From: Candidatus Enterococcus leclercqii
GTDB taxonomy: Bacteria; Bacillota; Bacilli; Lactobacillales; Enterococcaceae
Reading direction: 5' to 3'
NCBI RefSeq assembly: GCF_009933135.1
Contig: NZ_MAEH01000014.1
Span: 62,001 to 126,000 of the forward strand
DNA: 64,000 nucleotides
Below the pieces are notes generated by a model, which was not told the origin of the DNA, ran no database searches, and worked only from the letters and a program-made list of their open reading frames with translations. The translations under genes were made by a program, and so were the position numbers. Below, in pieces: positions 42,432 through 50,764 of the stretch (positions within the stretch are counted from its first letter, which is position 1; every line of letters starts with the position of its first letter).

Positions 42432-43601
42432 ATGAGCGGATTGCAGTTTCCTTTAAAAAATGATACGTCTCGTAAGATCATTCATATCGATATGGATGCT
42501 TTTTTTGCATCGGTGGAGGAGCGGGACAATCCGGAGCTGGCGAAGCATCCATTGGTCATCGCCCGTCATCCTAGCGATACTGGCGGACGGGGGGTAGTGA
42601 CCACTGCCAATTATCTGGCTCGCCAATATGGCATTCATTCAGCGATGAGTGCTCAAAAGGCATATGAGCTGTGTCCTCAAGCAGTTTTTATTCCGGGAAA
42701 CCATGAGAAATATCGAGAAATCTCTCGCCAGGTGAGGGCGGTTTTTCACCGCTACACGGATATCATTGAGCCGGTTTCGATCGATGAAGCTTATTTGGAC
42801 GTGACAGTCAATAAAATGCAAATTCAATCTGCGGTCAAAATCGCCCGTATGATCCAACGAGATATCTGGAATGAGGTTCACCTGACCTGTTCAGCGGGAG
42901 TCAGCTACAATAAGTTTCTCGCCAAGCTGGCTTCGGATTATCAAAAACCTCGGGGCCTGACATTGGTGGCCCCTGATGAGGCAGAGGAATTTCTGAGAGT
43001 TTTACCGGTAGAAAAATTTCACGGAATCGGCAAAAAAACGGTGCCAAAGATGCATGAATTAGGGATTTTTACTGGGACAGATTTGTATGAGGTCAGCGAA
43101 ATGGAGTTGATTCGGCTTTTTGGTAAAATGGGCTATTCCCTATTTCGAAAGGTCCGAGGTATCCACGATTCTCCCGTCAATGTCACTCGCGATCGGAAAT
43201 CTGTTGGGAAAGAACATACCTATGGCAATCCGCTGTCAACAGAAAATGAGGTCTTGGGCCAGCTGCGGCAGTTAGCAGAACAAGTCGCATTGGCGTTGAA
43301 AAAAGAAAGCAAGCATGGTCAAACGATCGTCTTAAAAGTCCGGTATGCTGACTATACCACCATCACGAAACGACACACTCTCAATCGCTACATTTCTGAT
43401 AAAGAAGCGATTTTTTCAGAAGCCAGCTTGATCTTTGAAGAGATTCTGGGAGTAGAAAATGGTATCCGGCTTTTAGGCATTACCGTCACCAATCTCGATC
43501 CGATAACCTACGAAAATATTCTCTTACCTTTGTGGCAAAATGACGCTACGTCCGATAAGTCTCAAGCAGGCGCCGACGACAAAAAGGATTCAGAGCTATA
43601 A
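42432..43601 (+). CDS. dinB: DNA polymerase IV
   Basis: A 389-residue Y-family translesion polymerase. Motifs: IIHIDMDAFFASVEERDNPEL (metal-binding Asp and steric gate region), SIDEAYLDVT with catalytic Asp-Glu, the helix-hairpin-helix FHGIGKKTVPKMHELGI, and the little-finger domain after about 245. AGGAGGTG precedes the ATG. The LexA box in its promoter supports SOS control. The C-terminus lacks an obvious beta-clamp QL-LF motif at the very end, but a short motif may lie within ENILLPLWQN. Confidence 0.94.
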   Translation: MSGLQFPLKNDTSRKIIHIDMDAFFASVEERDNPELAKHPLVIARHPSDTGGRGVVTTANYLARQYGIHSAMSAQKAYELCPQAVFIPGNHEKYREISRQVRAVFHRYTDIIEPVSIDEAYLDVTVNKMQIQSAVKIARMIQRDIWNEVHLTCSAGVSYNKFLAKLASDYQKPRGLTLVAPDEAEEFLRVLPVEKFHGIGKKTVPKMHELGIFTGTDLYEVSEMELIRLFGKMGYSLFRKVRGIHDSPVNVTRDRKSVGKEHTYGNPLSTENEVLGQLRQLAEQVALALKKESKHGQTIVLKVRYADYTTITKRHTLNRYISDKEAIFSEASLIFEEILGVENGIRLLGITVTNLDPITYENILLPLWQNDATSDKSQAGADDKKDSEL

Positions 43602-43693
43602 GTAACTTTCAAATAAAAGAAATTGCAGGGGCGAGTCGATTTAAGTGAGAACTGCTTTTTAGTCTGCCCTTAAAATAGTTAACAATAAAAAGC

Positions 43694-43743
43694 AAAAAGC
43701 CAAGCCACTTCCACTGTTTTTCAATGGAAATGACTTGGCTTTT
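43694..43743. terminator. Bidirectional terminator between dinB and nrdG
   Basis: AAAAGCCAAG...CTTCCA / TGGAAA...CTTGGCTTTT, long imperfect stem with T-runs on both strands, stronger on the minus strand. Its core resembles the GH85 terminator. Confidence 0.75.
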
Positions 43744-43868
43744 CGTTGTGGCTCGCGTTTGATAGTGTTTGCCTCGTAAGTAGTTCATAGCAGGCTTGTT
43801 TGCCAGTTTAAGAAAACTTTCATAGCACCGCTTTAGAGTGAAGTTTCAGTTTTTTTTTGCCGAGGGAG

Positions 43869-44471
43869 TTAGATGAGATCTTTTTTGCGAATCTGTTCGT
43901 AGCTTTCGGCGGCATCTTTGCATTTATCCCAAATAATGGCTCGACCGGCAGCTAATGAGCGGGGCACATCAATGATCCGTTGATTGCTGCTGCCACGAAA
44001 CTGCAAATTCAAGTTGCGTTTGCTCAGTTCAAAGCGGCCGTCCACTAAGATATCAATGCTATGAAGCAATTCTAATTTGTCAGGAGTCTCCAGAAGCAAC
44101 TCTTCAAAAGTATAGCCGCTCCAACTCCAAATATCTTTTGTATCACCGAATGTTTCCTTGACTCGACGAACGACTTGCAGACAGACGGCTGTATTCAAAA
44201 AAGGTTCGCCGCCTAAAAGCGTCAGTCCTTGTACGTAGTCATGAGCCAGATCGGTGAGAATTGTTTCTTCAAGTTCCGGGGTAAAAGGCGTGCCGTAGCG
44301 GAAATTCTGGACGGCTTTATTGAAGCAGCCCTCACAGGCAAAAAGACAACCGGAGACGTACAGACTGTTTCGAACGCCTTCTCCATCAACAAAGTTAAAG
44401 GGTTTGTAATCGGCGATATGGTGTTGGCTGTAGTTTTCTGACAGCCATTCTTGTGGTTTGGGATTGCGCAT
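43869..44471 (-). CDS. nrdG: Anaerobic ribonucleotide reductase activating enzyme
   Basis: A 200-residue radical-SAM activase that installs the glycyl radical on NrdD. The Fe-S motif is CLFACEGC (Cys-x3-Cys-x2-Cys) near residues 41-48, with YVSGCLF before it, followed by LTLLGGEPF. The frame extends upstream, but ATG 44471 gives the usual N-terminal NYSQHHIADYKPFNFVDGEGVR segment. It is 187 nt downstream of nrdD; presumably cotranscribed. Confidence 0.93.
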   Translation of the reverse strand: MRNPKPQEWLSENYSQHHIADYKPFNFVDGEGVRNSLYVSGCLFACEGCFNKAVQNFRYGTPFTPELEETILTDLAHDYVQGLTLLGGEPFLNTAVCLQVVRRVKETFGDTKDIWSWSGYTFEELLLETPDKLELLHSIDILVDGRFELSKRNLNLQFRGSSNQRIIDVPRSLAAGRAIIWDKCKDAAESYEQIRKKDLI

Positions 44472-44658
44472 GACAAGACTTCTTTCTATAGGGAATCTGT
44501 ACAACTCTGTGGAATAGTAGGAATAAGAATAACCGAGAAACAAGTCGAACAGCTGCCTTCTCTAAAATTCAGAGGGCTGTCGTCAACGTGTTCCTCGGAT
44601 AGTCGTTTCTGCCAAAGTTAGAGAATGACTCCTGTGTTTTGGCAATTGTCAGTGGTGA

Positions 44659-46857
44659 TTACTTCATGTGTTTGACGCGAGAAGAAATTTCTTTGTGACG
44701 GCCGTGGACCATTGGACGAGCTTGTGGATTGCCAAGATAGCCGCAAGTCCGTTTCACAACGTCACAAGTTTTTGGATCATGGTTGTGACATTGAGGGCAT
44801 TCGAACCCTTTTTCAGTCGGTGTGAAATCCCCTTCAAACCCGCATTCGTAGCAGTGATCAATTGGTGTGTTGGTACCCAAGTAGCCCACCTTATCGTAAG
44901 AGTAATCCCAGACAGCTTCCAAAGCTTTCGGATTTTGCTGCAGCATTGGGTATTCACAATAATGGATAAAACCACCGGAACAGTATTTCGGATAATCTTT
45001 TTCAAAGTCCAGTTTCTCAAATGGTGTCGGATTTTTGCGGACATCATAATGGAAACTGTTGGTGTAGTAATCTTTGTCGGTGATATTTTCAACTTTACCG
45101 AATTTTTCGGTATCCAAACGACAGAAACGATCCGTCAAGCTTTCAGAAGGGGTGCAGTAGACGCTGAAGTGATAGCCATATTCGTTGCCCCAAGCATCCG
45201 CATGAGCTTTCAGTTCTTTGATAATCGACAAGGTGAAGTCTTTAGCTGTCGCGTCTTGCTCCCAATCACCACCGTAAAATGCAGAGGCAACTTCGTACAA
45301 ACCGATGTAGCCTAATGAGACTGTCGCACGTTTGTTTTTAAAGAGTTCATTGACATTGTCCCCACGGTTTAGTCGTTTACCAAAGGCACCGTACATGTAC
45401 AAAATTGGCGCGTTTGCCGGTGTTGCTTCTTTACAACGCTCAACTCGATAGACCATTGCATCTTTGACAATTTCCAAGCGTTCTTCCAAAATCTGCCAGA
45501 ATTTATCCAAATCTCCGGCAGCTTCCATAGCGATACGAGGTAAATTCAAGGTCACGACTCCCAAATTCATCCGGCCCACATTGACTTCTTGACCCTGTTC
45601 GTCTTTCCAGCCTTGTAAGAAGGAGCGGCAACCCATCGGCACTTTAAAGCTGCCTGTGAGTTCTACCAGCTTGTCATAATTCAAAATATCCGGATACATC
45701 CGTTTAGTGGCACATTCTAAAGCCAACTGTTTGATGTCGTAGTTGGGATCAGTTGGGGCATAATTGACGCCTTTTTTAATGGAGAAGATTAGTTTCGGAA
45801 AAATCGCTGTACGACGTTCGCTCCCCAGACCGTTGATACGAATCTGTAAGATCGCCCGTTGGATTTCCCGTTCAAACCAAGTGGTCCCCAGACCAAAACC
45901 CAGTGACGTAAATGGTGTCTGACCGTTAGAGGTAAAGAGGGTATTAATTTCATATTCCAAACTCTGCATGGCATCGTAAATGTCTTTGCGAGTCTTTTCT
46001 TTGGCGTATTCTTGCCGTTTTTGTGGTGATTCAATCCAACGATCGGCATCTTTCAGGTGCTTTTGATAGTTCAATTCAGCAAAAGGTGCTAACAGCTCAT
46101 CAGTACGGTCAGCCGAGCAACCACCGTATTGGCTGGAAGCAACGTTAGCGATAATTTGTGAGATTTGTGCAGTGGCCGTCTGAATCGATTTTGGTGATTC
46201 TACTTCTGCATTGCCAATTTTGAAGCCGTTGTTCAACATCCCTTTGAAGTCAATCAGACAGCAGTTGGTCATTGGTGTGTAAGGATGATAATCGAGATCG
46301 TGGTAGTGGATGTCACCTTTTTGATGAGCATTTGCTACATGAGGCGGCAACATTTTCAACCCAATCGACTTGCCGACAATACCGGCAGTTAAATCCCGCT
46401 GTGTATTGAAAACATCAGAATCTTTGTTGGCATTCTCATTGACGACAGTCCGGTCTTTATTGATGAGTTTGCCGATGGTGAAGTTGATGTCAGTGGCTTT
46501 GCTTCTGGAAAAATCGCGACGGGTGCGGTAATTGATATAAGATTCAGCCAACTCATATTCATTTTTTTCTAACAGAATATGCTCCACCACGTTTTGAATC
46601 TCATAAATTTTGACATTTTCTGTAAAACGTTCGGCAATCTCGGAATCTACCCGCTCGACGATCTCTAAAATCCGATCGTGATCCAGGGGGGACAGGGCTT
46701 GATAATTGACAGCTTCACGTTTGGCTTTCACCAGGGCATCATAGATCTTCTGGTCATCAAAATCGACCAGACGACCGTCACGCTTAATAATCTTCATTTC
46801 ACGAAGACGGGGATGAGAACCAAAAGCAGCGACGTTCTCGCGTTTTATTTCCATCAT
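44659..46857 (-). CDS. nrdD: Anaerobic (class III) ribonucleoside-triphosphate reductase
   Basis: A 732-residue glycyl-radical enzyme that reduces NTPs to dNTPs without oxygen. An N-terminal ATP-cone (about 20-110, MKIIKRDGRLVDFDDQKIYDAL) handles allosteric control. The C-terminal region has a four-Cys zinc module (CYECGFEG...CPQCHNHDPKTC) and the radical motif RTCGYLG with Gly709. The start has GAGGAG 10 nt upstream. Two NrdR boxes lie in the promoter region. Confidence 0.96.
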   Translation of the reverse strand: MMEIKRENVAAFGSHPRLREMKIIKRDGRLVDFDDQKIYDALVKAKREAVNYQALSPLDHDRILEIVERVDSEIAERFTENVKIYEIQNVVEHILLEKNEYELAESYINYRTRRDFSRSKATDINFTIGKLINKDRTVVNENANKDSDVFNTQRDLTAGIVGKSIGLKMLPPHVANAHQKGDIHYHDLDYHPYTPMTNCCLIDFKGMLNNGFKIGNAEVESPKSIQTATAQISQIIANVASSQYGGCSADRTDELLAPFAELNYQKHLKDADRWIESPQKRQEYAKEKTRKDIYDAMQSLEYEINTLFTSNGQTPFTSLGFGLGTTWFEREIQRAILQIRINGLGSERRTAIFPKLIFSIKKGVNYAPTDPNYDIKQLALECATKRMYPDILNYDKLVELTGSFKVPMGCRSFLQGWKDEQGQEVNVGRMNLGVVTLNLPRIAMEAAGDLDKFWQILEERLEIVKDAMVYRVERCKEATPANAPILYMYGAFGKRLNRGDNVNELFKNKRATVSLGYIGLYEVASAFYGGDWEQDATAKDFTLSIIKELKAHADAWGNEYGYHFSVYCTPSESLTDRFCRLDTEKFGKVENITDKDYYTNSFHYDVRKNPTPFEKLDFEKDYPKYCSGGFIHYCEYPMLQQNPKALEAVWDYSYDKVGYLGTNTPIDHCYECGFEGDFTPTEKGFECPQCHNHDPKTCDVVKRTCGYLGNPQARPMVHGRHKEISSRVKHMK

Positions 46858-46956
46858 AGGGCATACACTCCTCTTCTGATCAACAAGTTGCGGCTGTAAA
46901 ATCAGGCTTCTTGTTTTTCTTCACGTCCTATCATAGCGAAAAAAGTACAAACAGGC

Positions 46957-46972
46957 AACCTATATATAGTGC
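46957..46972. promoter_or_regulatory. NrdR box 1
   Basis: AACCTATATATAGTGC fits the NrdR core (acaCwAtATaTwGtgt) in the centre, with weaker flanks. It lies 100 nt upstream of nrdD. Confidence 0.65.
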
Positions 46973-46998
46973 TAAATTTAACTGTAAGGCGTTGAAAA

Positions 46999-47014
46999 AC
47001 ACTAGATATTGTGT
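46999..47014. promoter_or_regulatory. NrdR box 2
   Basis: ACACTAGATATTGTGT fits the NrdR consensus almost fully. It is 42 bp from box 1, four helical turns, the paired arrangement typical of NrdR. Confidence 0.75.
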
Positions 47015-47326
47015 TTGGGCTTCTTGAAAAAAGAATGAAAGCACAAGGGGACAAGGTTTCAACCCCCTCGGCTTTTTATAAAAAAATCATGTAAGAAAAA
47101 AACTGTTTTTTGTTTAGCAAAAAAATCCAGTTGGAAAAATTTACCCCAGAACAAACAATCAGTAGCCTAATCTGTCACTTCTTGTAGGAAACTTCTAGAC
47201 TGTACTATATATAGAAGAAAACCGTCGCTTTGTGGAGTGCAACTGCCGGTAAAGTTGTCGATTTTCTGAATTCTTGATAGTATGAAGCAAAGATCGCCAG
47301 AGGTTCGGTGGCGGAAAGGAGCAGTT

Positions 47327-48094
47327 ATGAAAAAAATCATCGATGTCAAACACCTTAGCAAAACCTATGGCAATCGTTTCAATGAGACCAAAGTTTTGGA
47401 CAATTTATCTTTTAGTGTAGATGAAGGAGAATTCGTGGGCATCATGGGTCCCAGTGGTGCCGGGAAAACTACGTTGATGAATATACTGGCCTCTATCGCG
47501 TTGCCGACATTTGGAACAGTGGAAGTCGCCGGTAAAGATGTGACCAAAATGGGGGAGAATCAGTTGAGCGATTTTCGGCGGCAAGATCTGGGATTTATTT
47601 TCCAGGAGTTCAACTTATTGGACACACTGACTGCCAGAGACAACATCATCTTACCCATGGCTATTGACAAGCTGCCGGTGAAAGAGATTGATACGCGCCT
47701 TGCCCACGCAGCGGAACTGTTAGGAATCAGCCACTTGTTGGAACGCTATCCGGCAGAATTGTCAGTGGGGCAGCGTCAACGAGTGGCAGCGGCGCGAGCA
47801 ATCGTGGTTCGACCAAAAGTCATTTTTGCCGATGAGCCTACCGGGGCGCTGGATTCAAAATCAGCTACCGAATTGCTGCATTATTTGGCCACTGTCAATC
47901 AGGAAGAGGATGTCACCATTTTAATGGTGACTCACGATCCTTATACCGCCAGTTATTGCAACCGTATTTTATTCATCAAAGATGGGGTGTTTTTCTCCGA
48001 AATCGTCAAACGAGGCAGTCGCAAAGAATTTTTCAATCGGGTGATCGATATGCAAGCGACGATTGGCGGAGGGGGTAAGCGTCATGCTTACTAA
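47327..48094 (+). CDS. ABC transporter ATP-binding protein (BceA-like)
   Basis: A 255-residue ATPase with Walker A GPSGAGKTT, Q-loop IFQEFNLLDTL, signature L-S-V-G-Q-R-Q-R, Walker [13 protein letters not shown] and the VTHDPY H-loop. The DTLTARDNIILP segment and length match BceA-type ATPases of peptide-resistance exporters. The signature has Val where most have Gly (LSGGQ). It starts after AAAGGAG and overlaps the permease by 11 nt. Confidence 0.9.
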   Translation: MKKIIDVKHLSKTYGNRFNETKVLDNLSFSVDEGEFVGIMGPSGAGKTTLMNILASIALPTFGTVEVAGKDVTKMGENQLSDFRRQDLGFIFQEFNLLDTLTARDNIILPMAIDKLPVKEIDTRLAHAAELLGISHLLERYPAELSVGQRQRVAAARAIVVRPKVIFADEPTGALDSKSATELLHYLATVNQEEDVTILMVTHDPYTASYCNRILFIKDGVFFSEIVKRGSRKEFFNRVIDMQATIGGGGKRHAY

Positions 48095-50138
48095 GATCTC
48101 TTGGCGCAGTTTTTTGCGCCAGTATCGGGATTATAGTATCTATTCTATCTGTATGATGCTCGCAGTAATGATCTATTATTCCTTTGGGGCGATGACCAAT
48201 GACCAACCGCTGGTGCAACGTGCCCAACCGGACATCCAGATATCCTATGTATTGAGCTTGGGCAATCTGTTTATGCTGCTGATACTCGCAGGATTTATGC
48301 TGAGTGCCAATCGTTTTTTTGTCGTTAAGCGTTACCGGGAAGTCGGCTTGTATCAGCTTTTTGGTTTGCGCAAGAGCCGCATTATCATGCAGTTTGTGAT
48401 TGAGAACTTCATAATGAATACGCTGGCTTTTGTTTCTGGAATTGTGATGGGAATTATTTTTTCAAAATTTTTCTCCATGATTTTGATTAAAGCGATGGAT
48501 TTAGAGCTGGCTAGTCATTTTTTCATCTCGTTGCGGTCAATTTATGCGACGATGATCGTCTTTTTTTGGATCTCGCTGGTGATTGCCGGGCAAAACGCTT
48601 GGTTAATTTATCGCCATCAGCTAATCGATCTGTTTGAAGCCAAATCTCAGAACACAATTCGCAAAATGCCGGCAACCCTTTGGACCGGAATCTTTGGTGG
48701 AATGGGCCTGTTTTTTTTGGTAGGAGGCTACTGGCTGTCATTTTTCAGCCGTGAGTATATGATTCATTACATCTCGGCTACGGGAAGCTACGGCATTGTC
48801 TTCTGGTTGCCCTTTTTGGTGTTGGTGCTGTGTATTATTGGCACCTACCTGTTTTACCGTTTTACATTGAAGGCATTGTTTGAATGTCTGCGGCGATTGC
48901 GACGACGGTCGTATCAGTACCTGCGTTTTTATGCGTATGGTAGCGGGCGCTTTCAGATGCTGAACAATTGGCGCTCGTTGGCTTTTGCAACGTTAGCGAC
49001 GGCTGCGGCGATTACAGTGATCGCTGGGGCAATTTCAGTCATTAGCATTCGCTCCCAGATTTTGTTCAATAGCAACCCTACTGATTTTCAGATCAGAGGA
49101 GAGGAGAACAAAAAACTGGAACAAGAGATCAAAGCAGTAGGCGGTGAAGTCACCGAGGAGACCCAACTGCATTTCAAGGTAACGGTGGCCCATATGACTC
49201 GCCGCTTTCTCCATAATGATGAGAGTCAACAAGAACAACTCTACGATCTTTTAACAGAAGAAGAATATGCCGCTTTTTCAAAGCAACACAAAGAGTTGCC
49301 GGAGATTCATTTGAACACTGGGCAAGAAGCTGTCTTATTTGACTATGAGTATAATATTTTTCGTAATTTAACAACCGTTGACCGCAAGTTCATACTTCCT
49401 AATGGACAAGCGGTACAAGTCAATAAGATCTATCCGGATTATCTGGGGGATTCGAATATGCGCTATGGTGCTGGTGTGTTGGTAGTGAAACAGTCTGTCT
49501 ATGAAAAGGCGAATGGTATCATTTATCCGGTGGCAATGATTGATGCCAAAATGCCATCAGACCGTAGCTGGTCACAAAAGTTGGGAGATCGCATGACCAC
49601 CGAATGGGGGGACGAGATTCGCTACAACTATCAGTATACTACAGGACATTTGTCAGCTGAATTCACTAAGGAGAAAATAGAAGATTCAACTGCAGACACC
49701 ACTTCTTTTAGTTACAATCGGCTGAATTTTACTAGCCGTTATCGAGAACTGCGGCGGTTTCGACGAGAATCCGGGATTTTTGTCTATGTTGCTATTTTTA
49801 TCGGTGTGACTGTCTCGGTAACCACTGCCGGTATCATGATGTTGCGGCAGTTTTCTCAAATGAGTAACGAGCGTGAGAACTTCCAACTGTTGAAAAAATT
49901 AGGTATATCCCGTGGCTCCATTCGCAGTCTGATCTATCGCCAGCTGTCTTGGGTCTTTTTACCGCCGGTGCTGCTGATTACGGGACATTCATGCTTTGCG
50001 ATTCACCTGTGGGCACAATTCATCCACAGTGACGCTTATTGGCTGGCCTACCTTTTCTGTTTGGTTATGGCGTTATTGTATGTGATTGCCTATCTGATTA
50101 CGGCTCATTTTTATATTCGTTCTGTTGAAAGCCAATAA
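48084..50138 (+). CDS. ABC permease (BceB-like)
   Basis: A 684-residue permease with about ten membrane helices. FtsX domains lie at the N-terminal (about 50-180) and C-terminal (about 570-680) parts, and a large extracellular domain sits between helices 7 and 8 (about 325-560). This is the BceB/VraG layout for bacitracin and cationic peptide resistance. No bce-type two-component system is adjacent. The C-terminal FtsX part includes NERENFQLLKKLGISR. The ATG at 48084 follows GGAGGGGGTAAGC and overlaps the ATPase. It directly precedes the dlt region. Confidence 0.87.
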   Translation: MLTKISWRSFLRQYRDYSIYSICMMLAVMIYYSFGAMTNDQPLVQRAQPDIQISYVLSLGNLFMLLILAGFMLSANRFFVVKRYREVGLYQLFGLRKSRIIMQFVIENFIMNTLAFVSGIVMGIIFSKFFSMILIKAMDLELASHFFISLRSIYATMIVFFWISLVIAGQNAWLIYRHQLIDLFEAKSQNTIRKMPATLWTGIFGGMGLFFLVGGYWLSFFSREYMIHYISATGSYGIVFWLPFLVLVLCIIGTYLFYRFTLKALFECLRRLRRRSYQYLRFYAYGSGRFQMLNNWRSLAFATLATAAAITVIAGAISVISIRSQILFNSNPTDFQIRGEENKKLEQEIKAVGGEVTEETQLHFKVTVAHMTRRFLHNDESQQEQLYDLLTEEEYAAFSKQHKELPEIHLNTGQEAVLFDYEYNIFRNLTTVDRKFILPNGQAVQVNKIYPDYLGDSNMRYGAGVLVVKQSVYEKANGIIYPVAMIDAKMPSDRSWSQKLGDRMTTEWGDEIRYNYQYTTGHLSAEFTKEKIEDSTADTTSFSYNRLNFTSRYRELRRFRRESGIFVYVAIFIGVTVSVTTAGIMMLRQFSQMSNERENFQLLKKLGISRGSIRSLIYRQLSWVFLPPVLLITGHSCFAIHLWAQFIHSDAYWLAYLFCLVMALLYVIAYLITAHFYIRSVESQ

Positions 50139-50156
50139 TTCTGCTAAGGGATGGAG

Positions 50157-50291
50157 TGGGGACAATCGTTGAGTCACCGTCCTACGAACCGAATCATGCC
50201 AAATGTGAGAGGCAAGCAAAAGCCGACGATCTTCCATTAAAATCATTGGAGGATCGTCGGCTTTTGCTTGCTGTAAATTTCAAATGCTGGC
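50157..50291 (+). repeat. Intergenic repeat, copy A
   Basis: Starts with GACAATCGTTGAGTCACCGT and ends near AAATTTCAAATGCTGGCT. The centre is a long stem: GCAAGCAAAAGCCGACGATC pairs with GATCGTCGGCTTTTGCTTGC, then TTCCA/TGGAG around ATTAAAATCA. It ends just after the bceB-like gene and may also act as its terminator. It lacks the 3' half present in copies B and C. Confidence 0.85.
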
Positions 50292-50504
50292 TATAAAAAT
50301 AAATTTAAGGAAAACTCAGGAAATAATCCGGGCTTTTCGGAATGTGACGAAAGTGTTAGGGAGAAAGCGCTTGTTGATAGGGGCAATCACTGTTCATTTT
50401 TTTGGAGAGCCTCTAGAATGGACTAGAAGAATTAGAAAGTGGTCTGTTTTTTCGAACCTTCCCTAAAGACTGTGATCTATAAGCACTTCAAGTGATGTTT
50501 AATC

Positions 50505-50560
50505 GGTCTCAACAATGAACACAGCAGAGTTACTGATGTTCGAGAAGTTGCAGTGAGACC
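50505..50560 (+). promoter_or_regulatory. Leader stem upstream of dltX
   Basis: Outer arms GGTCTCA / TGAGACC and inner arms GAACA / TGTTC form a nested structure 40 nt before dltX. No T-run follows. The rest of the 300-base gap from 50292 is AT-rich with no clear promoter; an ORF at 50284-50466 lacks a ribosome-binding site and is not called. Confidence 0.45.
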
Positions 50561-50599
50561 AAAAAAAGGCTTGCTGAAAAAATGCGAGGAGGAAATGAC

Positions 50600-50749
50600 A
50601 TGAGGCAATGGTTGAACAAGCCCAAGACACTGTATTGGCTGTCTTTTATCGGCAAGACGTTGTTTTATTTTGCGGTGGTCCTCATATTGATTTATCTGTA
50701 CCATTATCGCAACATCCAAGGTGGTAATTTTATCTATAACGAGTTTTAG
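50600..50749 (+). CDS. dltX: D-alanine incorporation-associated membrane peptide DltX
   Basis: A 49-residue protein, MRQWLNKPKTLYWLSFIGKT then a hydrophobic helix (about 20-36) and a C-terminal HYRNIQGGNFIYNEF. Size, single membrane span, Gly-Gly-x-F-I-Y-N-E-F tail and position before dltA match DltX. AGGAGG precedes the ATG. In the family DltX takes part in handing D-alanine to teichoic acid. It is 15 nt upstream of dltA. Confidence 0.9.
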   Translation: MRQWLNKPKTLYWLSFIGKTLFYFAVVLILIYLYHYRNIQGGNFIYNEF

Positions 50750-50764
50750 AAAGCAGGTGATTAG

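Noticed and set aside
44668-45315. 215-codon plus-strand ORF antisense to nrdD
   Set aside because: Shadow of the strongly biased nrdD codons; no ribosome-binding site or protein-like motif.
47044-47086. Imperfect GC hairpin with a T5 run on the plus strand between nrdD and the ABC genes
   Set aside because: No upstream plus-strand gene ends here and the stem has several mismatches; an sRNA is possible but unsupported.
47205-47214. Third NrdR-like core CTATATATAG upstream of the BceA-like gene
   Set aside because: Flanks lack ACA/TGT, no paired box, and the gene has no link to nucleotide reduction.
50370-50383. cre-like AGAAAGCGCTTGTT upstream of dlt
   Set aside because: Four mismatches to the CcpA consensus at conserved positions.
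50284-50466. 60-codon ORF before dltX
   Set aside because: No ribosome-binding site, biased toward basic residues, and the frame starts inside the repeat tail.
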